DNA from: Mycobacterium gordonae
GTDB taxonomy: Bacteria > Actinomycetota > Actinomycetes > Mycobacteriales > Mycobacteriaceae
Assembly: GCF_001417955.2 (NCBI RefSeq)
Contig: NZ_LKTM01000224.1
Location: forward strand, 1 to 59,983
Reading direction: 5' to 3'
DNA: 59,983 nt
A program made the translations under genes and the position numbers. Below, one piece after another: positions 8,281-18,440 of the stretch; position 1 is the first letter of the stretch, and every line of letters begins with the position of its first letter. Below the pieces are notes generated by a model. It did no database searches. It was not told where the DNA came from and saw only the letters and a list, made by a program, of their open reading frames with translations.

Positions 8281-9411
8281 ATGCACACCGCGCTATGCGA
8301 TCAACTCGGCATCGAGTTCCCGATCTTCGCTTTCACCCACTGCCGCGATGTCGTCGTCGCTGTCAGTAAAGCCGGCGGATTCGGCGTGCTGGGCGCGGTC
8401 GGCTTCACCCCCGAGCAGCTGGAGATCGAGCTGAACTGGATCGACGAGAACATCGGGGACCACCCCTACGGCGTGGACATCGTCATTCCCAACAAGTACG
8501 AGGGCATGGACGCGCACCTGTCGGCAGAGGAACTGGCCGACACCCTGCGCAAGATGGTGCCGCAGGAGCACCTGGACTTCGGCAAGAAAATCCTTGCCGA
8601 TCACGGCGTTCCGGTCGAAGACAGCGACGGCGACAGCCTGCAGCTGCTGGGCTGGACCGAGGCGACCGCCACCCCCCAGGTCGAGGTCGCGCTCAAGCAC
8701 CCGAAGGTGACCATGATCGCCAACGCGCTGGGCACCCCCCCGGCGGACATGATCAAGCACATTCACGCCGAGGGCCGCAAGGTGGCGGCGCTGTGCGGTT
8801 CGCCGTCACAGGCCCGCAAGCACGCCGACGCGGGCGTCGACATCATCATCGCCCAGGGCGGCGAGGCCGGTGGTCACTGCGGCGAGGTCGGTTCAATCGT
8901 GTTGTGGCCCCAGGTCGTCAAGGAGGTGGCGCCGGTCCCGGTCCTGGCCGCCGGTGGCATCGGCAGCGGACAGCAGATCGCCGCGGCGCTCGCGCTGGGC
9001 GCGCAGGGCGCATGGACCGGTTCGCAGTGGCTGATGGTCGAGGAATCCTCGAACACCCCGGTTCAGCAAGCCGCGTACATCAAGGCAGGCAGCCGGGACA
9101 CGGTGCGCAGCCGCTCCTTCACCGGCAAGCCGGCCCGGATGCTGCGCAATGACTGGACCGAGGCCTGGGAGCAGCCGGACAACCCCAAGCCGCTCGGAAT
9201 GCCGTTGCAGTACATGGTTTCCGGCATGGCGGTGCGAGCCACTAACCGGTACCCCAACGAGTCGGTCGACGTGGCTTTCAACCCGGTGGGGCAGGTGGTC
9301 GGTCAGTTCCAGAAGGTGGAGAAGACCGCCACTGTCATCGAGCGGTGGGTGCAGGAATACCTGGAGGCCACCACGCGGCTGGACGAACTGAACGCCGCTG
9401 CGGCTATCTGA
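8281..9411 (+). CDS. Nitronate monooxygenase / NPD-type FMN oxidoreductase (Rv1894c-like)
   Basis: The 376-residue TIM-barrel flavoprotein starts MHTALCDQLGIEFPIFAF. It carries the family's FMN-binding motifs AQGGEAGGHCGEVGS near residue 195 and AAGGIGSGQQIAAALALGA near 225. Members oxidise nitronates or act as enoyl-ACP-type reductases, and many mycobacterial copies are of unknown substrate. AGGAGT lies six bases before the ATG. The length equals that of Rv1894c as I recall. The KstR box upstream suggests induction during growth on sterols, so a role in steroid or side-chain metabolism is possible, though not shown by the sequence. Confidence 0.92.
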   Translation: MHTALCDQLGIEFPIFAFTHCRDVVVAVSKAGGFGVLGAVGFTPEQLEIELNWIDENIGDHPYGVDIVIPNKYEGMDAHLSAEELADTLRKMVPQEHLDFGKKILADHGVPVEDSDGDSLQLLGWTEATATPQVEVALKHPKVTMIANALGTPPADMIKHIHAEGRKVAALCGSPSQARKHADAGVDIIIAQGGEAGGHCGEVGSIVLWPQVVKEVAPVPVLAAGGIGSGQQIAAALALGAQGAWTGSQWLMVEESSNTPVQQAAYIKAGSRDTVRSRSFTGKPARMLRNDWTEAWEQPDNPKPLGMPLQYMVSGMAVRATNRYPNESVDVAFNPVGQVVGQFQKVEKTATVIERWVQEYLEATTRLDELNAAAAI

Positions 9412-9414
9412 CGC

Positions 9415-9633
9415 TCAGTCCAGGTCGTCGTCTTTACCGGTAAAGACTTCCTTCACCCGGTCGACCGCGTGCGTGCCGATCTCGATCGAGTTCTGCACGA
9501 TGCCGCTGGCGCCACCGGCGATGTCGCCGCGGATGATGTCGCTGGCGTGCTCGACGATGTCCGACGCCTTCTCGACAGCGTTGGTGGCGATGTCGCGGAC
9601 GGCGTCTACGGCATCTTTGGGATCGAAGGCCAT
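9415..9633 (-). CDS. Small conserved mycobacterial protein (Rv1893-like)
   Basis: The 72-residue protein MAFDPKDAVDAVRDIATNAV is amphipathic and helical, with regularly spaced DAV/DI/VEKASDIVEHASDIIRG heptad-like segments and an acidic C terminus (GKDDDLD). It has no signal peptide. AGGAG lies seven bases before the ATG. Length and sequence match Rv1893 as I recall. The function is unknown; the pattern suggests a coiled-coil or membrane-surface helix. It is first among short minus-strand genes that converge on the nitronate monooxygenase gene, whose stop is 3 bases from this gene's stop. Confidence 0.85.
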   Translation of the reverse strand: MAFDPKDAVDAVRDIATNAVEKASDIVEHASDIIRGDIAGGASGIVQNSIEIGTHAVDRVKEVFTGKDDDLD

Positions 9634-9695
9634 GGCGGATCTCCTATTCAGTGACGTTCGTTGGCGGACGTTGGGTATGACTGTAGGCGGCGGCG

Positions 9696-9977
9696 TCAGT
9701 AGTCGACGAGGGTGCGCCAGTAGTCCTCGGGAATCTCGCCGCCGGAGCGCAGCACCCGGGCCAGTCCCGCGGCCATCGCGATTCCGAGAAGGCCGAGCCA
9801 CAATCCTGCCAGTCCGATAACCCACCACAGCACGGTGGTCACCGTCGGCCAGGGCGACACCACGGCCAGCACGGGGGCGAAAAAGAACCCGGTGCCGATG
9901 TACCACGCGGAGCCGGCCCGGTCAGACGCCAGCACAAACCGCAGCCACCGCGGAATCGGGGCAGCCTGCGCGGACAT
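9696..9977 (-). CDS. Small membrane protein (Rv1892-like)
   Basis: The 93-residue protein beginning MSAQAAPIPRWLRFVLASD has two transmembrane segments, at about 26-42 (WYIGTGFFFAPVLAVV) and 47-72 (TTVLWWVIGLAGLWLGLLGIAM). It ends in a charged tail, EIPEDYWRTLVDY. Its start lies 16 bases after the stop of the upstream secreted-protein gene, suggesting coupled translation; the ribosome site is weak. It resembles Rv1892 in size and position. Function unknown. Confidence 0.78.
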   Translation of the reverse strand: MSAQAAPIPRWLRFVLASDRAGSAWYIGTGFFFAPVLAVVSPWPTVTTVLWWVIGLAGLWLGLLGIAMAAGLARVLRSGGEIPEDYWRTLVDY

Positions 9978-9993
9978 CGGGATCAGCCGGGAT

Positions 9994-10401
9994 CTACGGC
10001 TCGGGCGGGAAGAAACCGGCTCCGGTGAACCAGCCCTCCTGCCAACCCTGCGCGCCCAGGCACAGCATCGGCAGTCCGGCCGGCGACTGGGCCGCCACGT
10101 TGGGAGCCGGACACGGCGCGCCGATCTGCTGGACACCGCGAAGGGGGTAGGAGATGACCCAGTATCCGGTGGTCGCCGCCGGGAACTGGTTGGGTGGCGG
10201 GAAGTGGCAGGCCTCGGCCTGGCCGCTGGGGCCGCGCCCGAAGATGAAACGTTCGTAGTTGTCGCAGGGCGCACCGAGCGACGCGTCGTAGTTCATCCCC
10301 GGAACGTCACCCTCCCAACGTCCGTTGTCGGCACCGGCGACCGGCGCTGCCCCGATCATCGAACCCGTGATCGCAGCGGCGGCGAGTAATTCGCGAATCA
10401 T
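9994..10401 (-). CDS. Secreted protein of unknown function (Rv1891-like)
   Basis: The 135-residue precursor has a Sec signal peptide (MIRELLAAAAITGSMIGAAP, with likely cleavage after VAGA near residue 24). The mature domain has four Cys (PCDNYE, EACHFPP, GAPCPAP and MLCLGAQ) that could form two disulfides, and several Gly/Pro turns. GGAAAGGA lies ahead of the ATG. The match to Rv1891 is by position, length and the N-terminal pattern as I recall. No catalytic motif is seen. It probably leads the short transcript with the next two genes. Confidence 0.82.
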   Translation of the reverse strand: MIRELLAAAAITGSMIGAAPVAGADNGRWEGDVPGMNYDASLGAPCDNYERFIFGRGPSGQAEACHFPPPNQFPAATTGYWVISYPLRGVQQIGAPCPAPNVAAQSPAGLPMLCLGAQGWQEGWFTGAGFFPPEP

Positions 10402-10562
10402 GTCTTCCGCTCGTCCTTTCCTGGCACCGGTGCCTTGTTCCTCAAGAGCATATCGTTTGCTGCAGTCGCCACAAGGGCGTATCCGCAGCCCAATTCCACG
10501 GCCGCCGGCTTAGCCATTTTCAGCGCCACTTCGGACCCGACGGGCCGGGCCGGAAAGCGTGA

Positions 10563-11969
10563 CTATGCGAGAGTCAGGCAGCCGTTCACCGGCGGGATCA
10601 GATGCAGTATCGATCCCAGCGCACAGCTCAGCACGGATAGCCCGGTGACGCTCGGTTGGCCAAAGCTCAACGACAGTCCGGGATTCAGGGACGGAACGTA
10701 GGGGTAGGTGTCGGGCAGGTACGACGGTGGCAACAGGCCGATGTCGACCAGGGCGGCCTGTGGTCCCTGGACTGCCCCCTTGGCCAGGTCGAAGGTGACG
10801 GTGACGGGGTCGATCACCTGCCACAGCCGCGCCGGAGTGGGCACGTTCGGGTAATCGGCGCCGATGCCGATGTTGCCGTAACCCAGATCGACCAATACCC
10901 GCAGGTCCGGCTGTATCACGTCGGCCAGCGCCGGCCCCAGCAAGGGAATGTCGCGGATCGGCTGCACCAGGGGCAGATTCTGGGTCAGAAGCATGTAGTA
11001 CTGGGTATTGCCGATGTATCCCGGAGCCGTCGGTAGCAAAAGCGCGCTACCGACCTGGGCTGCCGTCAGGTGCTGATAGGTGTCGTGCAGATAGAAGTAG
11101 CCCATGATGGCGTTCAGGTCGGACAGGACATGCAGCGGGTATTGCGGGGCGTTGGCCACCCCTTCGTACTGAATCGCGTACATGCTGGTCGGATAGGGGC
11201 TGTTCGGCGGGGTCGCGCCGGTGAACGGCACGTCCAGGAACGGGATGTAGAAGCCGGGGAACCGCGCGAGGATGCCGCCGTCGGGAGTGTTGGGGTTGCT
11301 CGCCAGCACGAAGGACAGCTGGCCCGCATACGGCGCGCCCACCGCCATCAGCGCGTTGATCTCATTGGTGGCGATCGCGGCGCTCTGCGAGTAGCCGAAC
11401 ACGACGACGGAGTTGCCCAGCGTGTTGATCTGATGATTGATCTCGTTATTCAGCAGCGTGACGCCCTGGGTGACGGACTGGCCGAACGTCAGGTTTCCGG
11501 TGACGGGCCAGAACTGCTCGGGCGTGAACAACCCTTGTGGCAGTGCCCCCGGAAAACGGGGCTGGATATAGGCGTCATTGATGGCGGCCACGTACTCGGG
11601 AATCGGCTGCGGATTGTCGGTGCCCCCCATGATCAGTGCCACCAGTGGATCCGCGCCGGCGGCGTGCGAGAAGCCGGCAACCAGAGACGCGTTCGCCGCC
11701 TCCGTCTCCGCATAAGAACTCGCGGCCCACGCGAGCGCCGCGCTGAACCGGGCGTGAAATGCTGTCGCCTGATCGGCAATGGCCTGGTACTGCTTGCCGT
11801 ACAACGACATTGCGTTGGCGATGGCTACTGAGACCTCGTCGCCGGCCGCGGCTACCACGCCGGATATCGGTGCCGCCGCGGCAGCATTGGCGCTGTCGAT
11901 CGCCGCTCGAATCTCGCTGAGATCCGCGGCGGCGGTCGTCAACGTTTCCGGAGCGCTCAGCGCGAACAT
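10563..11969 (-). CDS. PE family protein with PE-PPE serine-hydrolase domain
   Basis: The 468-residue protein has an N-terminal PE domain (MFALSAPETLTTAAADLSEI to about residue 100). A PE-PPE domain of the alpha/beta-hydrolase fold follows: GGTDNPQPIPEY near 115 (oxyanion loop) and the nucleophile motif GYSQSA with Ser194. Downstream segments such as SNPNTPDGGILARFPGFYIP and DYPNVPTPARLWQVID are typical of the family. Related proteins (PE16/Rv1430, LipY-type) are secreted esterases. The ATG at 11969 was chosen because GAGGTGAC precedes it and it begins the PE domain. It is divergent from the CYP125 gene, with 181 bases between. Confidence 0.93.
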   Translation of the reverse strand: MFALSAPETLTTAAADLSEIRAAIDSANAAAAAPISGVVAAAGDEVSVAIANAMSLYGKQYQAIADQATAFHARFSAALAWAASSYAETEAANASLVAGFSHAAGADPLVALIMGGTDNPQPIPEYVAAINDAYIQPRFPGALPQGLFTPEQFWPVTGNLTFGQSVTQGVTLLNNEINHQINTLGNSVVVFGYSQSAAIATNEINALMAVGAPYAGQLSFVLASNPNTPDGGILARFPGFYIPFLDVPFTGATPPNSPYPTSMYAIQYEGVANAPQYPLHVLSDLNAIMGYFYLHDTYQHLTAAQVGSALLLPTAPGYIGNTQYYMLLTQNLPLVQPIRDIPLLGPALADVIQPDLRVLVDLGYGNIGIGADYPNVPTPARLWQVIDPVTVTFDLAKGAVQGPQAALVDIGLLPPSYLPDTYPYVPSLNPGLSLSFGQPSVTGLSVLSCALGSILHLIPPVNGCLTLA

Positions 11970-12150
11970 GTCACCTCTGTCGAATCGGCACTGAGGTAAA
12001 TCAAACGGCCGCCGTGGTGGCGCTGCTAGTGCCGAAAGTCCCCGTCCGTTCGGCTTCGACGTCTTTTGCTCCCAGGCTTCCCAAGTGTGGTGTAGCAAGG
12101 AAGTATTGGCACGGGATGCCCCTGTGAACACGGTTACGAGGAGTAGGCAA

Positions 12151-13446
12151 TTGTCAACGACGCCAGCCGAACCGCAAGCAAAGCCGAACCTGCCGCCCGG
12201 GTTCGATTTCACCGACCCGGATATCCACGCCGAGCGTCTGCCGGTCGAGGAACTGGCCGAGCTACGCCGAACCGCACCGATCTGGTGGAACGAGCAGCCC
12301 TACGGGGCGGGCGGTTTCGACGACGGCGGTTTCTGGGTGGTCACCAAGCACAAGGACGTCAAGGAGATCTCCCGGCGCAGCGACGTGTTCTCCAGCCTGC
12401 AAAAGACCGCACTCCCCCGCTACAAGGACGGCACCGTCGGGGAGCAGATCGAGCGCGGCAAGTTCGTCCTGCTCAACCAGGACGCCCCGCAGCACACCCA
12501 CCTGCGCAAGATCATCTCGCGCGGCTTCACGCCCCGCGCCGTCGAACGCTTGCGCGACGACCTCGCCGAACGTGCCCGTCGCATAGTCGAAGTGGCGGCT
12601 TCGCAGGGTTCCGGCGACTTCGTCGAGCAGGTGTCCTGCGAGCTGCCGTTGCAGGCGATCGCCGGCCTGCTGGGTGTTCCGCAAGAGGACCGGATGAAAC
12701 TGTTCCACTGGTCCAACCAGATGGTGGGTGACCAGGATCCCGAGTTCGCCACCAACGACGCCATCACCGCCTCGGTCGAGCTGATCATGTACGCCATGCA
12801 GATGGCGGCCGATCGGGCGCAGAACCCCGGCGAAGACATTGTCACCAAACTGGTCCAGGCCGACGTCGACGGGCACAAACTCACCGACGACGAGTTCGGC
12901 TTCTTCGTCATCCTGCTGGCCGTGGCCGGCAACGAGACCACCCGCAACTCCATCACGCAGGGCATGATGGCCTTCACCGACTTCCCCGACCAGTGGGAGC
13001 TCTACAAACGGGAACGTCCGGTCACCACCGCCGACGAGATCGTCCGGTGGGCAACCCCGGTCACCTCCTTCCAGCGCACCGCCCTGCAGGACTACGAGTT
13101 GTCGGGTGTGCAGATCAAGAAGGGCCAGCGAGTGGTGATGGTCTACCGCTCAGCCAACTTCGACGAGGACGTGTTCGACGACCCGTTCACCTTCAACATC
13201 AAGCGCGATCCCAACCCGCATGTGGGATTCGGTGGCACCGGGGCGCACTACTGCATCGGCGCCAACCTGGCCCGCATGACGATCGACCTGATGTTCAACG
13301 CGATCGCCGACGCGATGCCCGATCTGGAGTCGGTCGGCAAGCCGGAGCGCCTGCGGTCGGGCTGGCTCAACGGAATCAAGCACTGGCAGGTTGATTACCA
13401 CACCGACGGAACAGCTTCCGGCCAGCAATGCCCGGTAACCCACTGA
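12151..13446 (+). CDS. Cytochrome P450 of the CYP125 family
   Basis: The 431-residue P450 matches CYP125A1 closely from NLPPGFDFTDPDIHAERLPV onward. It has the I-helix motif AGNETTRNSITQGM, the EIVRWATPVTSFQRTA region and the haem loop GFGGTGAHYCIGANLAR with Cys at 368. CYP125 enzymes oxidise C26 of cholesterol and cholest-4-en-3-one. The start is set at the TTG at 12151 because a GAGGAGTAGG ribosome site lies directly upstream and this matches the family's N terminus; an ATG at 12085 would add 22 unlikely residues. It is 15 bases ahead of an alcohol dehydrogenase gene. In M. tuberculosis CYP125A1 (Rv3545c) lies elsewhere, so this may be an extra copy. Confidence 0.93.
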   Translation: MSTTPAEPQAKPNLPPGFDFTDPDIHAERLPVEELAELRRTAPIWWNEQPYGAGGFDDGGFWVVTKHKDVKEISRRSDVFSSLQKTALPRYKDGTVGEQIERGKFVLLNQDAPQHTHLRKIISRGFTPRAVERLRDDLAERARRIVEVAASQGSGDFVEQVSCELPLQAIAGLLGVPQEDRMKLFHWSNQMVGDQDPEFATNDAITASVELIMYAMQMAADRAQNPGEDIVTKLVQADVDGHKLTDDEFGFFVILLAVAGNETTRNSITQGMMAFTDFPDQWELYKRERPVTTADEIVRWATPVTSFQRTALQDYELSGVQIKKGQRVVMVYRSANFDEDVFDDPFTFNIKRDPNPHVGFGGTGAHYCIGANLARMTIDLMFNAIADAMPDLESVGKPERLRSGWLNGIKHWQVDYHTDGTASGQQCPVTH

Positions 13447-13461
13447 TCGACAGAGAGCGAC

Positions 13462-14475
13462 ATGCCCACTCATAAGGCCGTACACGTTCAGTCCGCGGGC
13501 GCCCCGCTCGAGCTCGCCGAAGTCGAGACATCGCCTCCCGGGCGCGGCGAGGTGCGTATCACGGTGACCGCCTGCGGCATCTGCGGCACCGATGCCCACT
13601 TCGTCAACGGCGGGTTCCCCGACATGTCATGGCCGCTGACACCCGGCCACGAAATCGCCGGGACCATCGCTGAACTCGGGGACGGTGTCGAAGAATTCGC
13701 GGTGGGTGACCGCGTCGCCGTCGGCTGGTTCGGTGGCAACTGCAATCACTGCGACCCGTGCCGCAAAGGCATTCTGATCCACTGCGCCAACGGAAAGGTG
13801 CCCAGCTGGCAGTATCCGGGCGGATACGCGGAATCGGTGACCGTTCCGGCCACCGCACTGGCCCGGATTCCGGACGGGCTCAGCGATGTCGAGGCGGCCC
13901 CGATGGGGTGTGCCGGCGTCACCACCTACAACGCCCTGCGCCACACCAGGGCGCTGCCCGGTGACCGGGTCGCGATTCTCGGTGTCGGAGGTCTCGGGCA
14001 CCTGGGTGTGCAGTGGGCCCGTGCGATGGGATTCGAGACGATCGCCATCGCGCGAGGCGGCGGCAAAGCCGAGGACGCGAAAAAGCTGGGCGCTCACCAC
14101 TACGTCGACTCCACCGCCGTCAACGTCGCCGAAGCTCTCCGCACCCTGGGTGGGGTCGCGGTTGTGCTTGCCACGGCGGGCAATTCGCAGGCCATGGCCG
14201 ATACGGTCGGGGGGCTGCTGCCGCAGGGCGAGCTGGTCACGATCGGGGTGACGCCAGAGCCGCTACCGATCAGTCCAGTCCAGTTGATCACCCCCGGGCT
14301 CAGCATCATCGGCCATCCCTCGGGAACCGCGAAAGATGTTGAGGAGACAATGCATTTCGCGCTCCTGTCGGGTGTGCGCGCCTGGATTGAGGAGTTGCCG
14401 CTGTCGCAGGCCGCCGACGGCTACGCGGCGCTCGAGCAGGGCCGGGCACACTACCGCACCGTCCTCACCGTCTGA
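13462..14475 (+). CDS. Zinc-dependent alcohol dehydrogenase next to CYP125
   Basis: The 337-residue medium-chain dehydrogenase has the zinc ligands GICGTDAHF (Cys near 38) and PGHE. It has a structural-zinc lobe NCNHCDPCRKGILIHC and a Rossmann motif GVGGLGHLGVQWA near residue 175, characteristic of AdhP/AdhA-like primary alcohol dehydrogenases. It should oxidise an alcohol to an aldehyde with NAD(P). With the P450 gene 15 bases upstream and YceI 3 bases downstream it forms a three-gene cassette. That places it well to take the alcohol made by the P450, but this coupling is an inference. Confidence 0.92.
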   Translation: MPTHKAVHVQSAGAPLELAEVETSPPGRGEVRITVTACGICGTDAHFVNGGFPDMSWPLTPGHEIAGTIAELGDGVEEFAVGDRVAVGWFGGNCNHCDPCRKGILIHCANGKVPSWQYPGGYAESVTVPATALARIPDGLSDVEAAPMGCAGVTTYNALRHTRALPGDRVAILGVGGLGHLGVQWARAMGFETIAIARGGGKAEDAKKLGAHHYVDSTAVNVAEALRTLGGVAVVLATAGNSQAMADTVGGLLPQGELVTIGVTPEPLPISPVQLITPGLSIIGHPSGTAKDVEETMHFALLSGVRAWIEELPLSQAADGYAALEQGRAHYRTVLTV

Positions 14476-14478
14476 CTC

Positions 14479-15036
14479 ATGGCCACCGACGATGACGCAG
14501 TATGGACCTTCGATGCTGCCGATGGCGAATTGATTCTGCACACCGGAGTTGCCGGCCGCGCGGCGCGGATGGGCCACCGGCTCACCATCGCGATGACCCG
14601 GTGGCAGGCAAGCGTGAATTGGTCTGGTGGGCAGCCTGATACGGCGACCCTCGTGGTCGAGGTGGATTCCTTCGAGGTGCTCAGCGGCGAAGGCGGCGTC
14701 AAGGGGCTGTCCGGCCCGGAGAAGACGCTGGTGCGCTCCAATGCACTGAAGTCATTGTCCGCCAACAAGTTTCCCGAGATCCGTTTCGACGCTGACGCCA
14801 TCGACAAGACGCCCGAGGGCTACCGACTGAACGGGACCCTGCAGATCCGGGGCAAGCAGCGCGAACACGTCGTCGATCTGCACACCGAGGAACTGGACGA
14901 CTCGTGGCGCCTGTCACTGCAGTCCACGGTTCGCCAGTCCGATTTCGGCGTCAAACCCTATTCACTGCTGATGGGATCGCTGCAAGTCGCCGACGACGTG
15001 ACGGTGTCCTTCGAGGCGACCCGGCGCAAGGCCTGA
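14479..15036 (+). CDS. YceI-family lipid-binding protein
   Basis: The 185-residue protein fits the YceI beta-barrel family: WTFDAADGELILHTGVAGRAARMGHRL at the N terminus, SANKFPEIRFDADAI in the middle, and NGTLQIRGKQREHVVDLH with VRQSDFGVKPYSLLMGSLQVADDV at the C terminus. The family binds isoprenoid or amphiphilic lipids. There is no signal peptide here, so it is probably cytoplasmic, as in other actinobacterial members. It begins 3 bases after the dehydrogenase stop, so it is cotranscribed with the CYP125 cassette. By position it may correspond to Rv1890c, but I am not sure. Confidence 0.85.
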   Translation: MATDDDAVWTFDAADGELILHTGVAGRAARMGHRLTIAMTRWQASVNWSGGQPDTATLVVEVDSFEVLSGEGGVKGLSGPEKTLVRSNALKSLSANKFPEIRFDADAIDKTPEGYRLNGTLQIRGKQREHVVDLHTEELDDSWRLSLQSTVRQSDFGVKPYSLLMGSLQVADDVTVSFEATRRKA

Positions 15037-15040
15037 GCGG

Positions 15041-16204
15041 CTACTCCGGCGGGCGCCCCGGCTCCGCGAACGTGCCGGGGATGTGTTCGAGCACGCGGCT
15101 GAGCCGCAACGGGCCATCGGCGGGTTCCGCGGGATCCGGCTCGGGCACGATCGCCGTCGGCGCGCCGCCCGGCGCCGATTCCTGAACCTGCTCGCCGGAG
15201 GTGAGTCGCACCGGCTCCTGCTGCACCGGAGGCGCGACCGGAGCCGCTTGCGCGGGGGGCGGCACGGGTGCGGGAGCCACCGCCTCGGCCATCGGCGGGG
15301 TGGACTTGTGCGCCGGCCGGGACGGAGCGGAATCCTGACCCGGAGCGAGCTGCAGGCCCACCGCCAGCGAGACCGACGCCACGAACGTCACCGCCGCGGC
15401 TGCCAGGGTGGTCGCCGCCCCGGCGAACTGGCGCGAGCGCACGGGCACGGCGGCGACGGGCGCGGCGGCGCCGGCGGCCACCAGTTCGGCGTCGGTGAAC
15501 TCCGTGCTCTGCGCCGCTGCCAGTGCTGCCCCGCGGGCGACGGTCACCTGCGCCATGGTCTGGGAGAACACCGGGACCGGCAGCGCATTTTCCAGCTGCC
15601 AGGAGAAATCGCTGACGTCGTGCTGGGAACCGACCACCACCACGCCGCCCGGACGCCAGGTGCTGCGGTCGAACATTCCGGTGAGCCAGGACGCCAACCC
15701 GTCGTAGCCGCCGCGCACGTGCTTGACGGCGGTCTGCGTCTCACCGTCGTGGGTGTCAACCATGACCACCGTCGCCCACTCGCGCTCGAGGATGCACACC
15801 GCGGTCTGCTCGTAACCGATCACCGGCGCGATGGCCTGCGCCAGCGTTTCGACGGCGGCAAGCTGGCGGACGGGCACGACGTTGTCGAAGCCCGCGTCGG
15901 TGAGTGATTCCAGCAGCAGGGCGGCCTGGGCTGAGGCGTCGTCACTCCAGGTCACTCCGACGACCCGCAACCGGTGGTCGTCGGCTTCGGCAACCTCACT
16001 GGCCCGCAGAACTTCGGCGGTCACCTGCTGTGCCGTGCTCACGGCACGCACTCCGTGGCTGTGCTGCGAACCGTCCTGCAACTGCACTTCACGGTGGTCA
16101 AGGATGGCGCCGTCGGCTCCGTGCCCTTCAGCAAGGACCCACCCGACCGTGGTCGGCGTCACCGATAGCCCAAGTACCGTATCCAAATCTCGCACCTCAA
16201 TCAT
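15041..16204 (-). CDS. DUF7159 mycobacterial membrane protein (Hsp70-like N domain)
   Basis: The protein starts MIEVRDLDTVLGLSVTPTTVGWVLAEG (387 residues), a beginning I associate with the mycobacterial DUF7159 family, whose N-terminal half resembles an actin/Hsp70-type fold. One transmembrane span lies near residues 270-290 (AATTLAAAAVTFVASVSLAVG). It is followed by a Pro/Ala-rich tail with PVPPPAQAAPVAPPVQQEPVR that is probably extracytoplasmic. The start at 16204 was preferred over one 45 codons upstream because family members begin at this point and the extra residues are low-complexity. It is divergent from fbpB, as Rv1887 is in M. tuberculosis. Function unknown. Confidence 0.75.
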   Translation of the reverse strand: MIEVRDLDTVLGLSVTPTTVGWVLAEGHGADGAILDHREVQLQDGSQHSHGVRAVSTAQQVTAEVLRASEVAEADDHRLRVVGVTWSDDASAQAALLLESLTDAGFDNVVPVRQLAAVETLAQAIAPVIGYEQTAVCILEREWATVVMVDTHDGETQTAVKHVRGGYDGLASWLTGMFDRSTWRPGGVVVVGSQHDVSDFSWQLENALPVPVFSQTMAQVTVARGAALAAAQSTEFTDAELVAAGAAAPVAAVPVRSRQFAGAATTLAAAAVTFVASVSLAVGLQLAPGQDSAPSRPAHKSTPPMAEAVAPAPVPPPAQAAPVAPPVQQEPVRLTSGEQVQESAPGGAPTAIVPEPDPAEPADGPLRLSRVLEHIPGTFAEPGRPPE

Positions 16205-17743
<1,539 letters not shown>

Positions 17744-17760
17744 CCCGCACGACAACTGCT

Positions 17761-17800
17761 ACTACTGCGCTTGACGGCTTCGGCCGTCAAGCGCAGTAGT
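17761..17800. terminator. Strong bidirectional hairpin after fbpB
   Basis: An 18-bp perfectly complementary stem (17761-17778 with 17783-17800, beginning ACTACTGCGC) closes on a TTCG tetraloop. It starts 17 bases after the fbpB stop and lies 25 bases from the end of the opposing gene. There is no T tract, as is usual for mycobacterial intrinsic terminators. It can serve both convergent genes. Confidence 0.85.
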
Positions 17801-17825
17801 GCGTTCAGGGGATATCCGCGCGGTT

Positions 17826-18392
17826 TTAGCCGCTGATCTCGGCGGTGACGTCCACCCACCCCGTGGTGTCGGTGCGGTGATCGCTGGTGTTGCGGCATTC
17901 GCCGTAGATCCGCGCCACACCCAGGCTCGCGTTGTCGTCGTCGCGGTAGATCAGCGCCGTGACCTGGCTCTTGGACATTGACTTGCTGTACGGGTGACCG
18001 CCGGGCGACAGGCCCTCCACCCAGCCGCCGGCGGTCAGCGCCTTGGCGACGGCCGGGAGGTAGACGTCGGCGCGGGTATCCGCGGGAATCGTGAAGGTCA
18101 AATACACCGCGCCCTGGTACGGCGGGTTGTCGCGGTCCCGGCACGACATCAACAGATAGCCTGCCGTCGTCGTGCGCAGCTGCGCGGCCGAGACGACGTC
18201 CCGGGCGGCGCCCACCGCCTGGGTCCGGCTCTGTTGGTCCGACAACGGTGGTCCCGGACGATGGAGAGCGTCGGCGGGCGTGGCGTGCAGCTGGTCCACG
18301 GCCAGGAAGGCGCCGCCCAGCAGCAGCGAGGTCCCCAGGGTGGCGGCGAGCAGAGACCGGGCCTGGGTCGAGCGCAACCAGTCTGCACGCAT
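17826..18392 (-). CDS. Hypothetical membrane-anchored extracytoplasmic protein
   Basis: The 188-residue protein beginning MRADWLRSTQARSLLAATLG has one N-terminal transmembrane segment (about 11-30). A probable extracytoplasmic domain follows with two Cys (MSCRDRDNPPYQGAVYLTF and GECRNTSDH), GWVEGLSPGGHPY and SKSQVTALIYRDD. I recognise no family with certainty; the pattern of a small anchored domain is common in actinobacteria. The frame is open further upstream but the extra part looks random. It is divergent from the chorismate mutase gene (48 bases between starts). I do not remember such a gene between fbpB and the chorismate mutase in M. tuberculosis. Confidence 0.75.
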   Translation of the reverse strand: MRADWLRSTQARSLLAATLGTSLLLGGAFLAVDQLHATPADALHRPGPPLSDQQSRTQAVGAARDVVSAAQLRTTTAGYLLMSCRDRDNPPYQGAVYLTFTIPADTRADVYLPAVAKALTAGGWVEGLSPGGHPYSKSMSKSQVTALIYRDDDNASLGVARIYGECRNTSDHRTDTTGWVDVTAEISG

Positions 18393-18440
18393 GCCACCAT
18401 TGTTCGTCAGGACCTGAACACTCGACGAGGGAGGGCCGCG

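Noticed and set aside
12116..12140. KstR-like AAC...GTT pair upstream of the CYP125 gene
   Set aside because: The half sites are separated by three bases instead of two and the outer T and A do not fit.
12262..12876. Long antisense frame in the P450 gene
   Set aside because: High-GC codon bias opens frames opposite real genes. It has no domain pattern.
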